A stretch of 17,486 nucleotides of DNA from Dehalococcoidia bacterium (GTDB lineage: Bacteria; Chloroflexota; Dehalococcoidia; UBA2985): positions 1 to 17,486 of the forward strand of contig JASLXI010000003.1 of the NCBI GenBank assembly GCA_030740415.1. The letters run 5' to 3'. The position numbers were made by a program, and so were the translations under genes. The notes beneath the pieces are model-generated. The model had not been told where the DNA came from. It ran no database searches and worked only from the letters and a program-made list of their open reading frames with translations. This document shows, piece after piece, positions 7,073 through 14,141 of the stretch (position 1 is its first letter; every line of letters begins with the position of its first letter).

Positions 7073-7975
7073 GTGAGCGCTGTAATCATCGATGGCACCA
7101 AGATCGCCCGGGACATCCGTAGCGAGGTGGCCGAGGGAGTGAACGAGCTCCAGGCTCAGCATGGCATCGCCCCTGGCCTTGCGGTGATCCTGGCAGGCGA
7201 CGACCCCGCCTCCACGATATACGTGCGCAACAAAGGGAAAGCATGTGCCGAAGTCGGGATTTACTCTGAAACCTTCAGGCTTCCCAACGGAACTACCCAG
7301 GACGAGTTTCTTGACCTGGTCAAGAAACTCAACGACGATACCCGTTTTCATGGGATCCTGGCACAGCTTCCCCTCCCCCGCCAGCTAGACGAGCGTTCCA
7401 TTATCCTCGCCCTGGACCCGGACAAGGACGTGGATGGACTTCACCCAGTGAACGTGGGGCGCCTGGTAAAGGGTGAGCCGGTGTTCGTGCCCTGCACCCC
7501 CGCAGGCATTCAGCGGCTCCTTCTGCGCACTGGTAACAGTCCCGACGGCAAGCACCTGGTGGTGTGTGGGCGGAGTGAAATCGTCGGGAAGCCCATTGCG
7601 ATACTGATGATGCAGAAACAGGAGGGAGCCAACGCCACCGTCACCGTTTGTCACACTGGTACAAAGAACCTGGCCGAGATCACACGCTCAGCGGACATCC
7701 TGGTCGCGGCTATGGGGCGTGCCAGGGCCATTACAGGAGACATGGTAAGAGAGGGAGCGGTGGTGATCGATGTTGGCATAAACAGGGTGGAGGACTCCAC
7801 ACGGCAACTGGGCTATCGGATGGAGGGAGACGTGCACTTCGAAGCAGTGTCGGAAAAAGCTGCGGCCATCACTCCCGTTCCAGGTGGCGTTGGCCCTATG
7901 ACCGTCGCCATGCTTCTTCTGAACACTCTTAAGGCAGCCCAGCGTAATATCCTCGCCACCACTTCCACACAGTAA
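7073..7975 (+). CDS. folD: Bifunctional methylene-THF dehydrogenase / methenyl-THF cyclohydrolase
   Basis: Interconverts 5,10-methylene-, 5,10-methenyl- and 10-formyl-tetrahydrofolate with NADP, supplying one-carbon units for purines, formyl-Met and related uses in the cytosol. The 300 residues show all family motifs: Tyr50-V-R-N-Lys54 with the catalytic Lys, QLPLP (98-102), KDVDGLHPVN (118-127) with Asp121, PCTPAG (140-145), GRSEIVGKP (166-174) for NADP binding and TPVPGGVGPMT (267-277). It starts with GTG at 7073, preceded by AGGAGA six bases upstream, which decides the start. The queA gene follows within 32 bases, so the two are probably co-transcribed. The MTHFR-family gene at 16445 would draw on the same folate pool. 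Confidence 0.97.
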   Translation: MSAVIIDGTKIARDIRSEVAEGVNELQAQHGIAPGLAVILAGDDPASTIYVRNKGKACAEVGIYSETFRLPNGTTQDEFLDLVKKLNDDTRFHGILAQLPLPRQLDERSIILALDPDKDVDGLHPVNVGRLVKGEPVFVPCTPAGIQRLLLRTGNSPDGKHLVVCGRSEIVGKPIAILMMQKQEGANATVTVCHTGTKNLAEITRSADILVAAMGRARAITGDMVREGAVVIDVGINRVEDSTRQLGYRMEGDVHFEAVSEKAAAITPVPGGVGPMTVAMLLLNTLKAAQRNILATTSTQ

Positions 7976-8007
7976 ACTTCGCCACGCACGTGCCCGCGGC
8001 CAATACT

Positions 8008-9054
8008 ATGCGCACCAGCGACTTCGATTACCCCCTGCCCAGAAACCTCATAGCTCAGACTCCTATGGAGCCTCGGGACCACTCCCGTCTCCTGGTTGTG
8101 GACCGCTCCACTGGCGAGCTTGAGCATCACCGCTTCTACGAAATAGGCCAGTTCCTCAAGCCAGGTGACCTGCTGGTGCTCAACGATAGCCGAGTCATTC
8201 CCGCACGCCTCAGGGGTAGTAGGCTGGGCACCGGCGGTGCGATTGAACTGTTGCTGCTGCACCGGACGGGCAAGGGGACTTGGAAAGCTCTGGTGAAGCC
8301 GAGACGACGCCTGCGGCCTGGGGCCAAGTTCGAGGTGGATGGGATCGAAGGAGAAGTGCTGGAGGATTCAGCCAGCGGGGCGCGGCTGATACACCTCTCC
8401 GACGAAGGGGTTATTCAGCGGGCTGGGGAGATGCCCCTTCCTCCCTACATCGATACTCCTCTGGTTGCTCGCGAACGCTATCAGACGGTGTACGCCAGGG
8501 CCGATGGCAGTGCCGCCGCCCCTACCGCGGGGCTGCACTTCACACCGGAATTGTTGGAAAGCCTGGGCCGGGACGGGATCCGCTTCGCTCGGGTCACCCT
8601 ACACGTCGGCCTGGACACCTTCCGACCTGTGCAGTCGGAGGAACCTGAGAAGCACGAACTCCACACAGAGTACTTCGAGGTCGGTGAGGACGCAGCCAGG
8701 GAGATTAACCTGGCCCGCGACGAGGCCAGGCGCATAATAAGCGTCGGTACCACCAGCGTCAGAGTCTTAGAACAGGCGGCCTTCCTTTCTCATCGCGACG
8801 GCGAAGTTGGCTTGAAGTCAGTCTCCGGCTGGGCAGACCTCTTCATTCTGCCCGGACATCGCTTCCAGATGGTGGACGGTCTCATCACCAACTTCCACAT
8901 GCCTCGCTCCACACTTTTGATGATGGTGAGTGCTTTTGCAAGGCGTGATACTTCCCCCAATTCAGGTCGGGACTTGGTGATGAAGGCTTACCAAGAAGCC
9001 ATAGAACAATGCTACCGTCTCTTCAGTCTTGGGGATTGCATGCTGATATTCTAG
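8008..9054 (+). CDS. queA: S-adenosylmethionine:tRNA ribosyltransferase-isomerase
   Basis: Penultimate step of queuosine synthesis in tRNA: transfers and isomerises the ribosyl group of SAM onto preQ1 at wobble position 34, giving epoxyqueuosine. The 348 residues match family length. Motifs, counting from this start, are NDSRVIPARLRG (59-70), LVKPRRRLRPG (95-105), YQTVYAR..GSAAAPTAGLHFT (158-179), HVGLDTFRPV (199-208), GTTSVRVLE (247-255), the VDGLITNFHMPRSTLLM run (289-305) and YRLFSLGDCMLIF at the C-terminus. I chose ATG 8008, whose MRTSDFDYPLP matches usual QueA N-termini; an in-frame GTG at 7990 would add six residues. Neither has a strong ribosome site, consistent with coupling to folD. 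No other queuosine gene lies in the window. Confidence 0.95.
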   Translation: MRTSDFDYPLPRNLIAQTPMEPRDHSRLLVVDRSTGELEHHRFYEIGQFLKPGDLLVLNDSRVIPARLRGSRLGTGGAIELLLLHRTGKGTWKALVKPRRRLRPGAKFEVDGIEGEVLEDSASGARLIHLSDEGVIQRAGEMPLPPYIDTPLVARERYQTVYARADGSAAAPTAGLHFTPELLESLGRDGIRFARVTLHVGLDTFRPVQSEEPEKHELHTEYFEVGEDAAREINLARDEARRIISVGTTSVRVLEQAAFLSHRDGEVGLKSVSGWADLFILPGHRFQMVDGLITNFHMPRSTLLMMVSAFARRDTSPNSGRDLVMKAYQEAIEQCYRLFSLGDCMLIF

Positions 9055-9141
9055 TGGTATCATGGAGACGTCCCACCTTTTCTGTTCAATTGCCTTGTCT
9101 AGGAGTGAGGAGTTCTATCTAGAGAAAGAAGGAGGAAAGAC

Positions 9142-9906
9142 ATGTGGAACGAGTTACAAACGGATGCCAACGAAGGCATGACCGCAGAGCTCATCACGAT
9201 CAAAGGATACAACGGTGATGAAGTGCACGCCTACTTTGCACGGCCCAATGGCCCTGGCCCATATCCGGGGGTCGTGCTTGCACACCACATGCCCGGATGG
9301 GATGAGTTCTACCGTGAGACAGCACGGCGTTTTGTTGACCACGGCTACATTGCCATCTGTCCTGACCTGTTCGAGCGGTTCGGACACGGCTCGCCCGTTG
9401 ACGTGGCGGCAAAAGCAAGGGGCGAGGGCGGAGTAGCAGACGTTAGTGCGGTCGGCGACTGTCAGAGTGCCCTCGATTACCTCAAGGCACAGCCATACTC
9501 TAACGGCAAGGTGGGAATCATTGGACACTGCTCTGGGGGCCGTCACGCTTACCTTGCAGCCTGTCGTGCCCAGGGATTCGATGCAGTGGTGGACTGCTGG
9601 GGAGGGAATGTTATCATGGCGCCTGACCGTATAACGCCAAACCAGCCGGTGTCCCCGATTGAGTATACTGCGGACCTATCCTGTCCCATACTGGGCATTT
9701 TCGGTAACGACGACCAGAACCCCCCGCCGGAGCAGGTAAACCAACACGAAGAGGAACTAAAGAAGCACGGTAAGGACTACGAGTTTCATCGATATGACGG
9801 AGCCGGGCACGGTTTCTGGTACTACGATCGCCCGGCCTACAGGCAGGAACAGGCGATGGATGCGTGGAACAAGACATTTGAATTCTTTGCCAAGCACCTA
9901 GCCTAA
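9142..9906 (+). CDS. Dienelactone hydrolase family protein
   Basis: A 254-residue alpha/beta hydrolase of the dienelactone hydrolase family, cytosolic (no signal peptide). The nucleophile elbow is GHCSGG (128-133) with Cys130, the classical Cys nucleophile of this family. Asp191 in IFGNDDQNPP and His223 in GAGHGFWYYDRPAY complete a likely triad. AHHMPGWDEF (47-56) is the oxyanion/lid region. Such enzymes open dienelactones from chloroaromatic breakdown, but many members act on other esters or lactones, so the substrate is unknown. A strong ribosome site AAGGAGGA (9129-9136) five bases ahead fixes the ATG at 9142. No catabolic partner genes are nearby. It probably forms its own unit; no clear terminator is seen just after it. 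Confidence 0.9.
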   Translation: MWNELQTDANEGMTAELITIKGYNGDEVHAYFARPNGPGPYPGVVLAHHMPGWDEFYRETARRFVDHGYIAICPDLFERFGHGSPVDVAAKARGEGGVADVSAVGDCQSALDYLKAQPYSNGKVGIIGHCSGGRHAYLAACRAQGFDAVVDCWGGNVIMAPDRITPNQPVSPIEYTADLSCPILGIFGNDDQNPPPEQVNQHEEELKKHGKDYEFHRYDGAGHGFWYYDRPAYRQEQAMDAWNKTFEFFAKHLA

Positions 9907-9940
9907 CCCCACCAATACGCATAAGAGCGCAGATCTGTGT

Positions 9941-10213
9941 ATGTATTGTCTTGAGAAGGCGTAGATTGCCGGCAGCGGTAGGGAGTCCAAAAGCTGGGTT
10001 GAATTCCAAGAGGCAAACGTGCCCTTCGATCACTCCTTTGGCGCCCAAGTTGACCATGCATTGGACATAGACTTTGTGAATAGCGAGATGGGCCTGGATA
10101 CGAGGGTGGCTGTCGAACTGTCTCCGGACTCGGCCCATCGGCTTACGGAGGAAATGGGTACAGTACTGGACCGTGGGAAGGTGGAGGCAGGACTGGAATC
10201 ACACTGGCCATAG
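9941..10213 (+). pseudogene. Small ORF or decayed gene of unknown function
   Basis: From 9965 to 10213 one frame is open and encodes a protein-like sequence, including VPFDHSFGAQVDHALDIDF, then VAVELSPDSAHRL, then TEEMGTVLDRG. An in-frame ATG at 9941 is separated from it by a TAG at 9962-9964; the only other early start is a GTG at 10019. A strong intrinsic terminator follows 24 bases after the TGA at 10211-10213, supporting a transcription unit ending here. I do not recognise the family. It may be a real 64-residue gene from the GTG, or a gene broken by one nonsense change. Confidence 0.35.
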
Positions 10214-10237
10214 GAGTTCGTGGGGCGTGCTTCATGA

Positions 10238-10270
10238 AGAAAGCCAGGCAGTCGAACTGCCTGGCTTTCT
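10238..10270 (+). terminator. Strong bidirectional intrinsic terminator
   Basis: Perfect 14-bp stem AGAAAGCCAGGCAG / CTGCCTGGCTTTCT (10238-10251 and 10257-10270) with loop TCGAA. A- and T-rich ends lie within the stem. It closes the transcription unit ending at 10213 and separates it from the promoter at 10412. Confidence 0.8.
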
Positions 10271-10411
10271 CGTAACATGAGCTACCAAGAGTCCTATTCA
10301 GGCTCTACGCCCAAATATTACAAGTATCAACATTGAAAGCCCATGCATTTGTGCCGTCGATCAATGTCACATAAGACGTAACTCCGTCTGTGAGTAGGTC
10401 GGGATAAGGGG
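10271..10411. other. Intergenic, nothing recognised
   Basis: No coding region or repeat seen between the terminator and the -35 of the binding-protein gene. Confidence 0.4.
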
Positions 10412-10440
10412 TTGACATTCCCTTAGAAACCCATTAGCTT
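10412..10440 (+). promoter_or_regulatory. Promoter of the OpuAC-type lipoprotein gene
   Basis: TTGACA (10412-10417), a perfect consensus -35, then 17 bases and TAGCTT (10435-10440), a weaker -10. Transcription would start near 10447, about 320 bases before the chosen start codon. Confidence 0.5.
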
Positions 10441-10458
10441 AAGTGTACTCAACTGTTC

Positions 10459-10685
10459 TCAACCGGTTGATAAGACTGCTTAAAGATGAGTCTGAAATAC
10501 TGGACTCACTCATCCATTTAAAGACTTCCCAAGGTGCGTTGGTGTCTGTGGATTGTCAACCGTCTCCTCCCGTGAAGCGCGATAAGGGTTCTCAGGGTCG
10601 CGGAGATAGGGAGACTAAATTGTAGGAGGTGAAAGGACTAGAAAATAGACTGACAGAATACCGTAAATCTAACAAAGGTTAGATT
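10459..10685 (+). promoter_or_regulatory. Long structured leader with a perfect palindrome
   Basis: The leader holds several elements. A perfect 12-bp palindrome TCAACCGGTTGA (10459-10470) lies just after the predicted start of transcription, an operator-like position. An inverted repeat GATGAGT/ACTCATC follows (10485-10491 and 10508-10514). A consensus ribosome site AGGAGGTGA (10624-10632) has no start codon at usable distance. An 8-bp hairpin AATCTAAC/GTTAGATT with loop AAAG follows (10666-10685). A 60-codon frame (10443-10625) is open but not convincing as a gene. Confidence 0.45.
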
Positions 10686-10764
10686 ACTCTTGAGAGTTGG
10701 TATGTCTGTGGTTCTTCGACTGGTTACTAATTCAGGTATTATAACAATGAGGAGTAAACCGCTT

Positions 10765-11931
10765 ATGTTTGGGAAAATTGCCAAGCTCCGGCTACTGGGG
10801 CTCTTTATAGGTATCGTCAGTATGGCTCTGTTTGCGGCGGCCTGTTCGGGTGACGCGGCCACTCCAACTTCCCCTCCCACGGCCACCCCTGCGCCCACGG
10901 CCACCCCTGCGCCTACGGCCACCCCTGCGCCTACGGCCACGGCTCCCGCAGTCAAGGAAGTCATCAAAATGTATTCCAGCAACTGGACATCCATCGAACT
11001 CAATACCCGCATCCCTGCATACATTATAGAGCACGGCTATGAGTATCCCGTAGAATTTGTGGTGGGAGTCACTGGCACCATGCTGGTTGCCCTTCCCACT
11101 GGTGAGATGGAAGTGAACATGGAATTGTGGCGGCAAAACATCATGGACTGGTATAATGAGGAGACCGCCGCCGGTAACGTCGTGGATTTGGCCGGGACTG
11201 CGGACAACGTCGACAACAGCAGCCCTGGGCAGATACTGGAAAACTCGGCTCAGGGGTTCTACATACCCGACTACGTCGCCGAGGCAAACCCCGGCTTGGT
11301 GTCCGTGACGGATCTGCCAGAGTACGTAGACCTGTTCACAAATCCCGAGAACCCCAGCAAGGGCGTGGTCTATAATTGCATCATCGGCTGGCAGTGCCAG
11401 AAGATCAACCGGGCCAAGTGGTTCGCCTACGGCTTGTATGACACCTTCGACGTGGCAGAGCCCGGAACGGCAGGGGCACTGGATGCTGCTATAGCAGGAG
11501 CCGTTCTCGCCGGCGAGCCCGTCCTCTCCTACTACTGGGAGCCGACCACCATCGTCGTTGAACAGGGACTAGTCCGGCTGGAAGAGCCAGAGTGGACCCA
11601 GGAGTGCCAGGACGCTCTGGACATCGGGGTGGAGTCAACCCCTTACGAGTCCACAGCGGGATGCGCCTACCCCATAAACGACGTTCACACCGCCGTGTAC
11701 GGTGGCCTAGTGGAGCGGGCACCCGAGGTGACCGATTTCCTGGCCAACGTGTTCATAGGGGCCCTCAATCTGGGCGCTTTGGAGACTTGGAAGAACGAGA
11801 ACGACGCTGAGTTCCGCGACGTGGCCATCCACTATCTGAGAGAGAATAAGGACGTCTGGACCACGTGGATCACCGGCGACAATGCTGCAGAAATTATTGC
11901 CAATGTCGATTCGGCCCTGGCAGCAGAGTAA
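10765..11931 (+). CDS. Glycine betaine/OpuAC-type ABC transporter substrate-binding lipoprotein
   Basis: A 388-residue lipoprotein, probably the extracytoplasmic binding component of an ABC importer for glycine betaine, choline or a related quaternary amine. The signal peptide (MFGKIAKLRLL, then a hydrophobic core) ends at AAAC with lipidated Cys27. A Pro/Thr/Ala linker (about 33-62) contains repeated TATPAP. The mature domain includes VGVTGTM, a run ending in LWRQNIMDW, YYWEPTT (typical of OpuAC ligand-binding regions) and CAYPINDVHTAVYGGL. Four Cys in the mature domain may form disulfides. ATG 10765 has AGGAG (10750-10754) ten bases upstream; ATG 10747 would add six residues, and the TTG at 10690 is unlikely. 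No permease or ATPase gene is adjacent, so partners lie elsewhere. A strong terminator follows. Confidence 0.88.
   Translation: MFGKIAKLRLLGLFIGIVSMALFAAACSGDAATPTSPPTATPAPTATPAPTATPAPTATAPAVKEVIKMYSSNWTSIELNTRIPAYIIEHGYEYPVEFVVGVTGTMLVALPTGEMEVNMELWRQNIMDWYNEETAAGNVVDLAGTADNVDNSSPGQILENSAQGFYIPDYVAEANPGLVSVTDLPEYVDLFTNPENPSKGVVYNCIIGWQCQKINRAKWFAYGLYDTFDVAEPGTAGALDAAIAGAVLAGEPVLSYYWEPTTIVVEQGLVRLEEPEWTQECQDALDIGVESTPYESTAGCAYPINDVHTAVYGGLVERAPEVTDFLANVFIGALNLGALETWKNENDAEFRDVAIHYLRENKDVWTTWITGDNAAEIIANVDSALAAE
10879..10950 (+). repeat. Tandem 18-base repeat coding for the lipoprotein linker
   Basis: Three nearly identical copies of an 18-base unit (acggccacccctgcgccc) start at 10879, 10897 and 10915, with a partial fourth from 10933. 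Each codes for TATPAP. Near-identity at third positions suggests recent slippage or duplication rather than protein-level selection alone. It produces long Arg-rich open frames on other strands that are not genes. Confidence 0.85.
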
Positions 11932-11984
11932 CAGCGAGTCTTGTTTTAACCTGCCCCTGAGGTGGGTCTAGGCAACGTCATAAG

Positions 11985-12016
11985 GCAAGCGGGAGGAGCC
12001 AGCTCCTCCCGCTTGC
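11985..12016 (+). terminator. Strong intrinsic-type hairpin after the binding-protein gene
   Basis: Perfect 14-bp GC-rich stem GCAAGCGGGAGGAG / CTCCTCCCGCTTGC (11985-11998 and 12003-12016), loop CCAG, followed by TATTA rather than a long T-run. It lies 53 bases past the TAA-side end of the gene. Confidence 0.75.
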
Positions 12017-12076
12017 TATTACTGCCACTTAGATAAGAGGAACGAGAATTATTAGAAAGAGCAACGACATTCATAA

Positions 12077-12365
12077 ACCTTTGCCCAGGTATCATCGAAG
12101 ATCTACAAGGTGCTGACGGAAAACGAGCAAGTGCGTGTGCTGGAGATGAACCTAAGTGCCGGTGAGACGAATGTGGGACAGTCCTACCCCTCTGACACGT
12201 TCTACTTTATTAAGGGTGGCAGGCAAGATCCACCTACCGAGTGGAGATGCGATGGAGGCCGATCTACTCGATGGGCACGTGATGTGGCACGAGGACTGGA
12301 CACACTGAGTGGAGAACGTTGGCACTTCGGACATCCAGGCGATCATAGTAGAAGCTAGACAGTAG
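12077..12365 (+). pseudogene. Cupin-domain protein, frameshifted and with an internal stop
   Basis: The first part reads KIYKVLTENEQVRVLEMNL, SAGETNVGQSYPSDTFYFIKGG, the start of a small cupin. Near 12218-12221 the family pattern jumps to another frame: GKIHLPSGDAMEADL, LDGHVMWHEDWTH, then TGA at 12306-12308 where the family has Ser, then VENVGTSDIQAIIVEARQ and TAG. At least one frameshift and one nonsense change therefore break it. The first metal motif has also lost its histidines (QSYP instead of HSHP). No ATG is seen upstream in frame (TTT where MAQVSS would start); GTG 12110 is the only early start. The restored length of about 95 residues fits single-domain cupins. Original function unknown. 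Confidence 0.75.
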
Positions 12366-12422
12366 AGCAGATAAGACGGCCGTAAACCCTAAGAGACTTC
12401 GCGCTGTCTGGGCCTCCGTGTC

Positions 12423-12791
12423 TTATACGGCAGAACGTGCCTTTTCCAGGTCGTAGGTAGCTATTGCCAGCCCCGAGTTGGTGTCCATGTAGACCATGTC
12501 TGTGTTGCCCCCGCGCCCGCGACGCGACGTACCACTTCGACCAGCGTACCGGGCTTGTTCTCCATGTCCTCAGTCAGCACTTCCCGTTCCTGCGTTATCT
12601 CAACGCTACTTTCCTGAAGAGCACTCGTCAGACCCCTCCACTTCCTGGTGGACGATGGGGAGGGATCTCTGACCCCCAACAAGAAAGGAACAGTATTCGC
12701 CTGTGTTAATACCGGCGTTGCCCAGGGTCTCTCCTACCCCAGCCAGTGCATCTGGGAGATCATCGATGATAACGGTTATGCCAAGGGGCAT
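12423..12791 (-). pseudogene. Tandem ACT-domain protein broken by two frameshifts
   Basis: From ATG 12791 the minus strand reads MPLGITVIIDDLPDALAG, VGETLGNAGINTGEYCSF, an ACT-domain start. Near 12635 the family sequence continues in a second frame: SALQESSVEITQEREVLTED, MENKPGTLVEVVRRVAGAG. Near 12520 it returns to the first frame: GNTDMVYMDTNSGLAIATYD, LEKARSAV, stop at 12423-12425. Total length is 123 codons with the two shifts compensating. ACT pairs usually sense amino acids; small free-standing ACT proteins of this type are common in Chloroflexota and Actinobacteria, as I recall. It lies 80 bases past serS on the same strand and may once have ended that operon. Sequencing error is possible but less likely next to the broken cupin gene. 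Confidence 0.72.
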
Positions 12792-12871
12792 GATCTTGTC
12801 TCATACTCGTAATTCCTATGTACATACCTGTCTCGCCTAGACCGGAGTGTCGTTCGATACTCGTCCTCTCA

Positions 12872-14134
12872 TCAGGGGCCTATCACTTCCTGGCCCATGT
12901 ATGATCGAAGCACTTCGGGCACTAGAATGGAACCATCGGGCTGTTGATAGTTCTCCATTACGGCTATAAGCACTCTGGGAAGAGCTAGGCCCGAGCCGTT
13001 GAGTGTGTGAACAAACTGGGGTCGAGCACCTGTCTGAGGCCTGAAGCGGATGTTAGACCGCCGGGCCTGGAAGTCGGTGCAGTTGGAGCAGGAGCTCACC
13101 TCAAGCCACTCCTGGCAGCCAGGGGCCCACATCTCTAGGTCGAAGGACTTGGCGGATGGGAAACTCATGTCCCCCGCACACAGTTGGAGCACCCTGTAAG
13201 GGATATCCAGACGCTTGCATACCTCCTCCGCGTCGCTCAGCAACGTCTCCAACTCTTTTCCAGACGTCTCCGGAGCCACCAGCTTGTACATCTCCACCTT
13301 ATCGAACTGGTGGACCCGTTTGATGCCGCGGGTATCCTTGCCGGCGGCGGCCTTTTCACGTCGAAAGGCCGGCGTATGGGCCACGTAATGGATGGGAAGG
13401 GAGGCCGGCTCCAGTATTTCGTCTCTGTGCAGGCCTGTGAGGGGAACCTCCGCCGTAGGAATGAGCCAAAGGTCGTCTTCATCATCGTGGTACAGGTTGT
13501 CCTCGAATTTAGGGAGATTGCCGCTGCCCACCATCGTCTCCCGGCGCACCATGTACGGAACGTAGACTTCCCTGTATCCATGCTCCTGTACGTGCAGGTC
13601 TATCATCCAGGATATGAGGGCGCGCTGAAGCTTGGCCCCTGCACCGCTGAGGGTGAAAAAACGGGACCCTGAGAGCTTTGCTCCCCTGGAAAAGTCGATG
13701 ATGTCAAGGCTTTCTGCCAGGTCCCAGTGGGGAAGGGGCGAAAAGCTGAAATCACGGGGCTCGCCCCAGTTCTGAACCACCACGTTGCCCGACTCATCTA
13801 TGCCTGGCGGCACGTCTGGAAGGGGCAGGTTGGGCAGCTTGAGCAGCTCCTCATCCAGGGCAGCCTCAAACTCTCTTACTTGCTCCTCCAGCGCCTTGAT
13901 GCGGTCTCCCGTCTGACGCATCTCTTCCACGCGGTGGGCGGGCCTCTCAGACATACGCCCCAGTTCCTTGCTGACCTGATTGCGATTGGCCCTGAGCGTC
14001 TCTAACTCGGTGAGGTGAGTGCGACGTTGGACATCCAGAGATAGGATCGCTTCCAGAGGGGCCTCCTCACCCCTTCTCTCCAATGCCTCTCTTACCACGT
14101 CCGGGTCATGTCGTATGAACTCTATACTGAGCAT
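12872..14134 (-). CDS. serS: Serine-tRNA ligase
   Basis: Charges tRNA-Ser (and tRNA-Sec) with serine, class II aminoacyl-tRNA synthetase, homodimer in the cytosol. The 420 residues match the bacterial family. The N-terminal 30-110 region is a long helical coiled-coil arm that grips the tRNA-Ser variable arm. TAEVPLT (227-233) is a serine-site loop. Motif 2 is TPAFRREKAAAGKDTRG (254-270) and motif 3 spans HTLNGSGLALPRVLIAVMEN (376-395) to VPEVLRSYM. ATG 14134 lies seven bases after the lysS stop, with AGGGAGAG about ten bases ahead inside the end of lysS. Last intact gene of the greA-lysS-serS operon. Confidence 0.97.
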   Translation of the reverse strand: MLSIEFIRHDPDVVREALERRGEEAPLEAILSLDVQRRTHLTELETLRANRNQVSKELGRMSERPAHRVEEMRQTGDRIKALEEQVREFEAALDEELLKLPNLPLPDVPPGIDESGNVVVQNWGEPRDFSFSPLPHWDLAESLDIIDFSRGAKLSGSRFFTLSGAGAKLQRALISWMIDLHVQEHGYREVYVPYMVRRETMVGSGNLPKFEDNLYHDDEDDLWLIPTAEVPLTGLHRDEILEPASLPIHYVAHTPAFRREKAAAGKDTRGIKRVHQFDKVEMYKLVAPETSGKELETLLSDAEEVCKRLDIPYRVLQLCAGDMSFPSAKSFDLEMWAPGCQEWLEVSSCSNCTDFQARRSNIRFRPQTGARPQFVHTLNGSGLALPRVLIAVMENYQQPDGSILVPEVLRSYMGQEVIGP

Positions 14135-14141
14135 GAGAGCA

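Noticed and set aside
7813..8262. 149-codon minus-strand frame across the folD-queA junction
   Set aside because: Antisense to two well-supported genes.
9614..10138. 174-codon minus-strand open frame
   Set aside because: Overlaps the hydrolase gene 3' end, has irregular Arg/Pro-rich composition and no motif.
10443..10625. 60-codon GTG frame in the OpuAC leader
   Set aside because: No ribosome site before the GTG and no protein-like pattern; kept only as part of the leader description.
10879..10950. Short tandem repeats as a CRISPR-like array
   Set aside because: Units are contiguous with no spacers and lie in frame within a coding region.
10792..11136. Arg/Gly-rich minus-strand frame over the 18-base repeats
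   Set aside because: Repeat-derived shadow of the lipoprotein linker.
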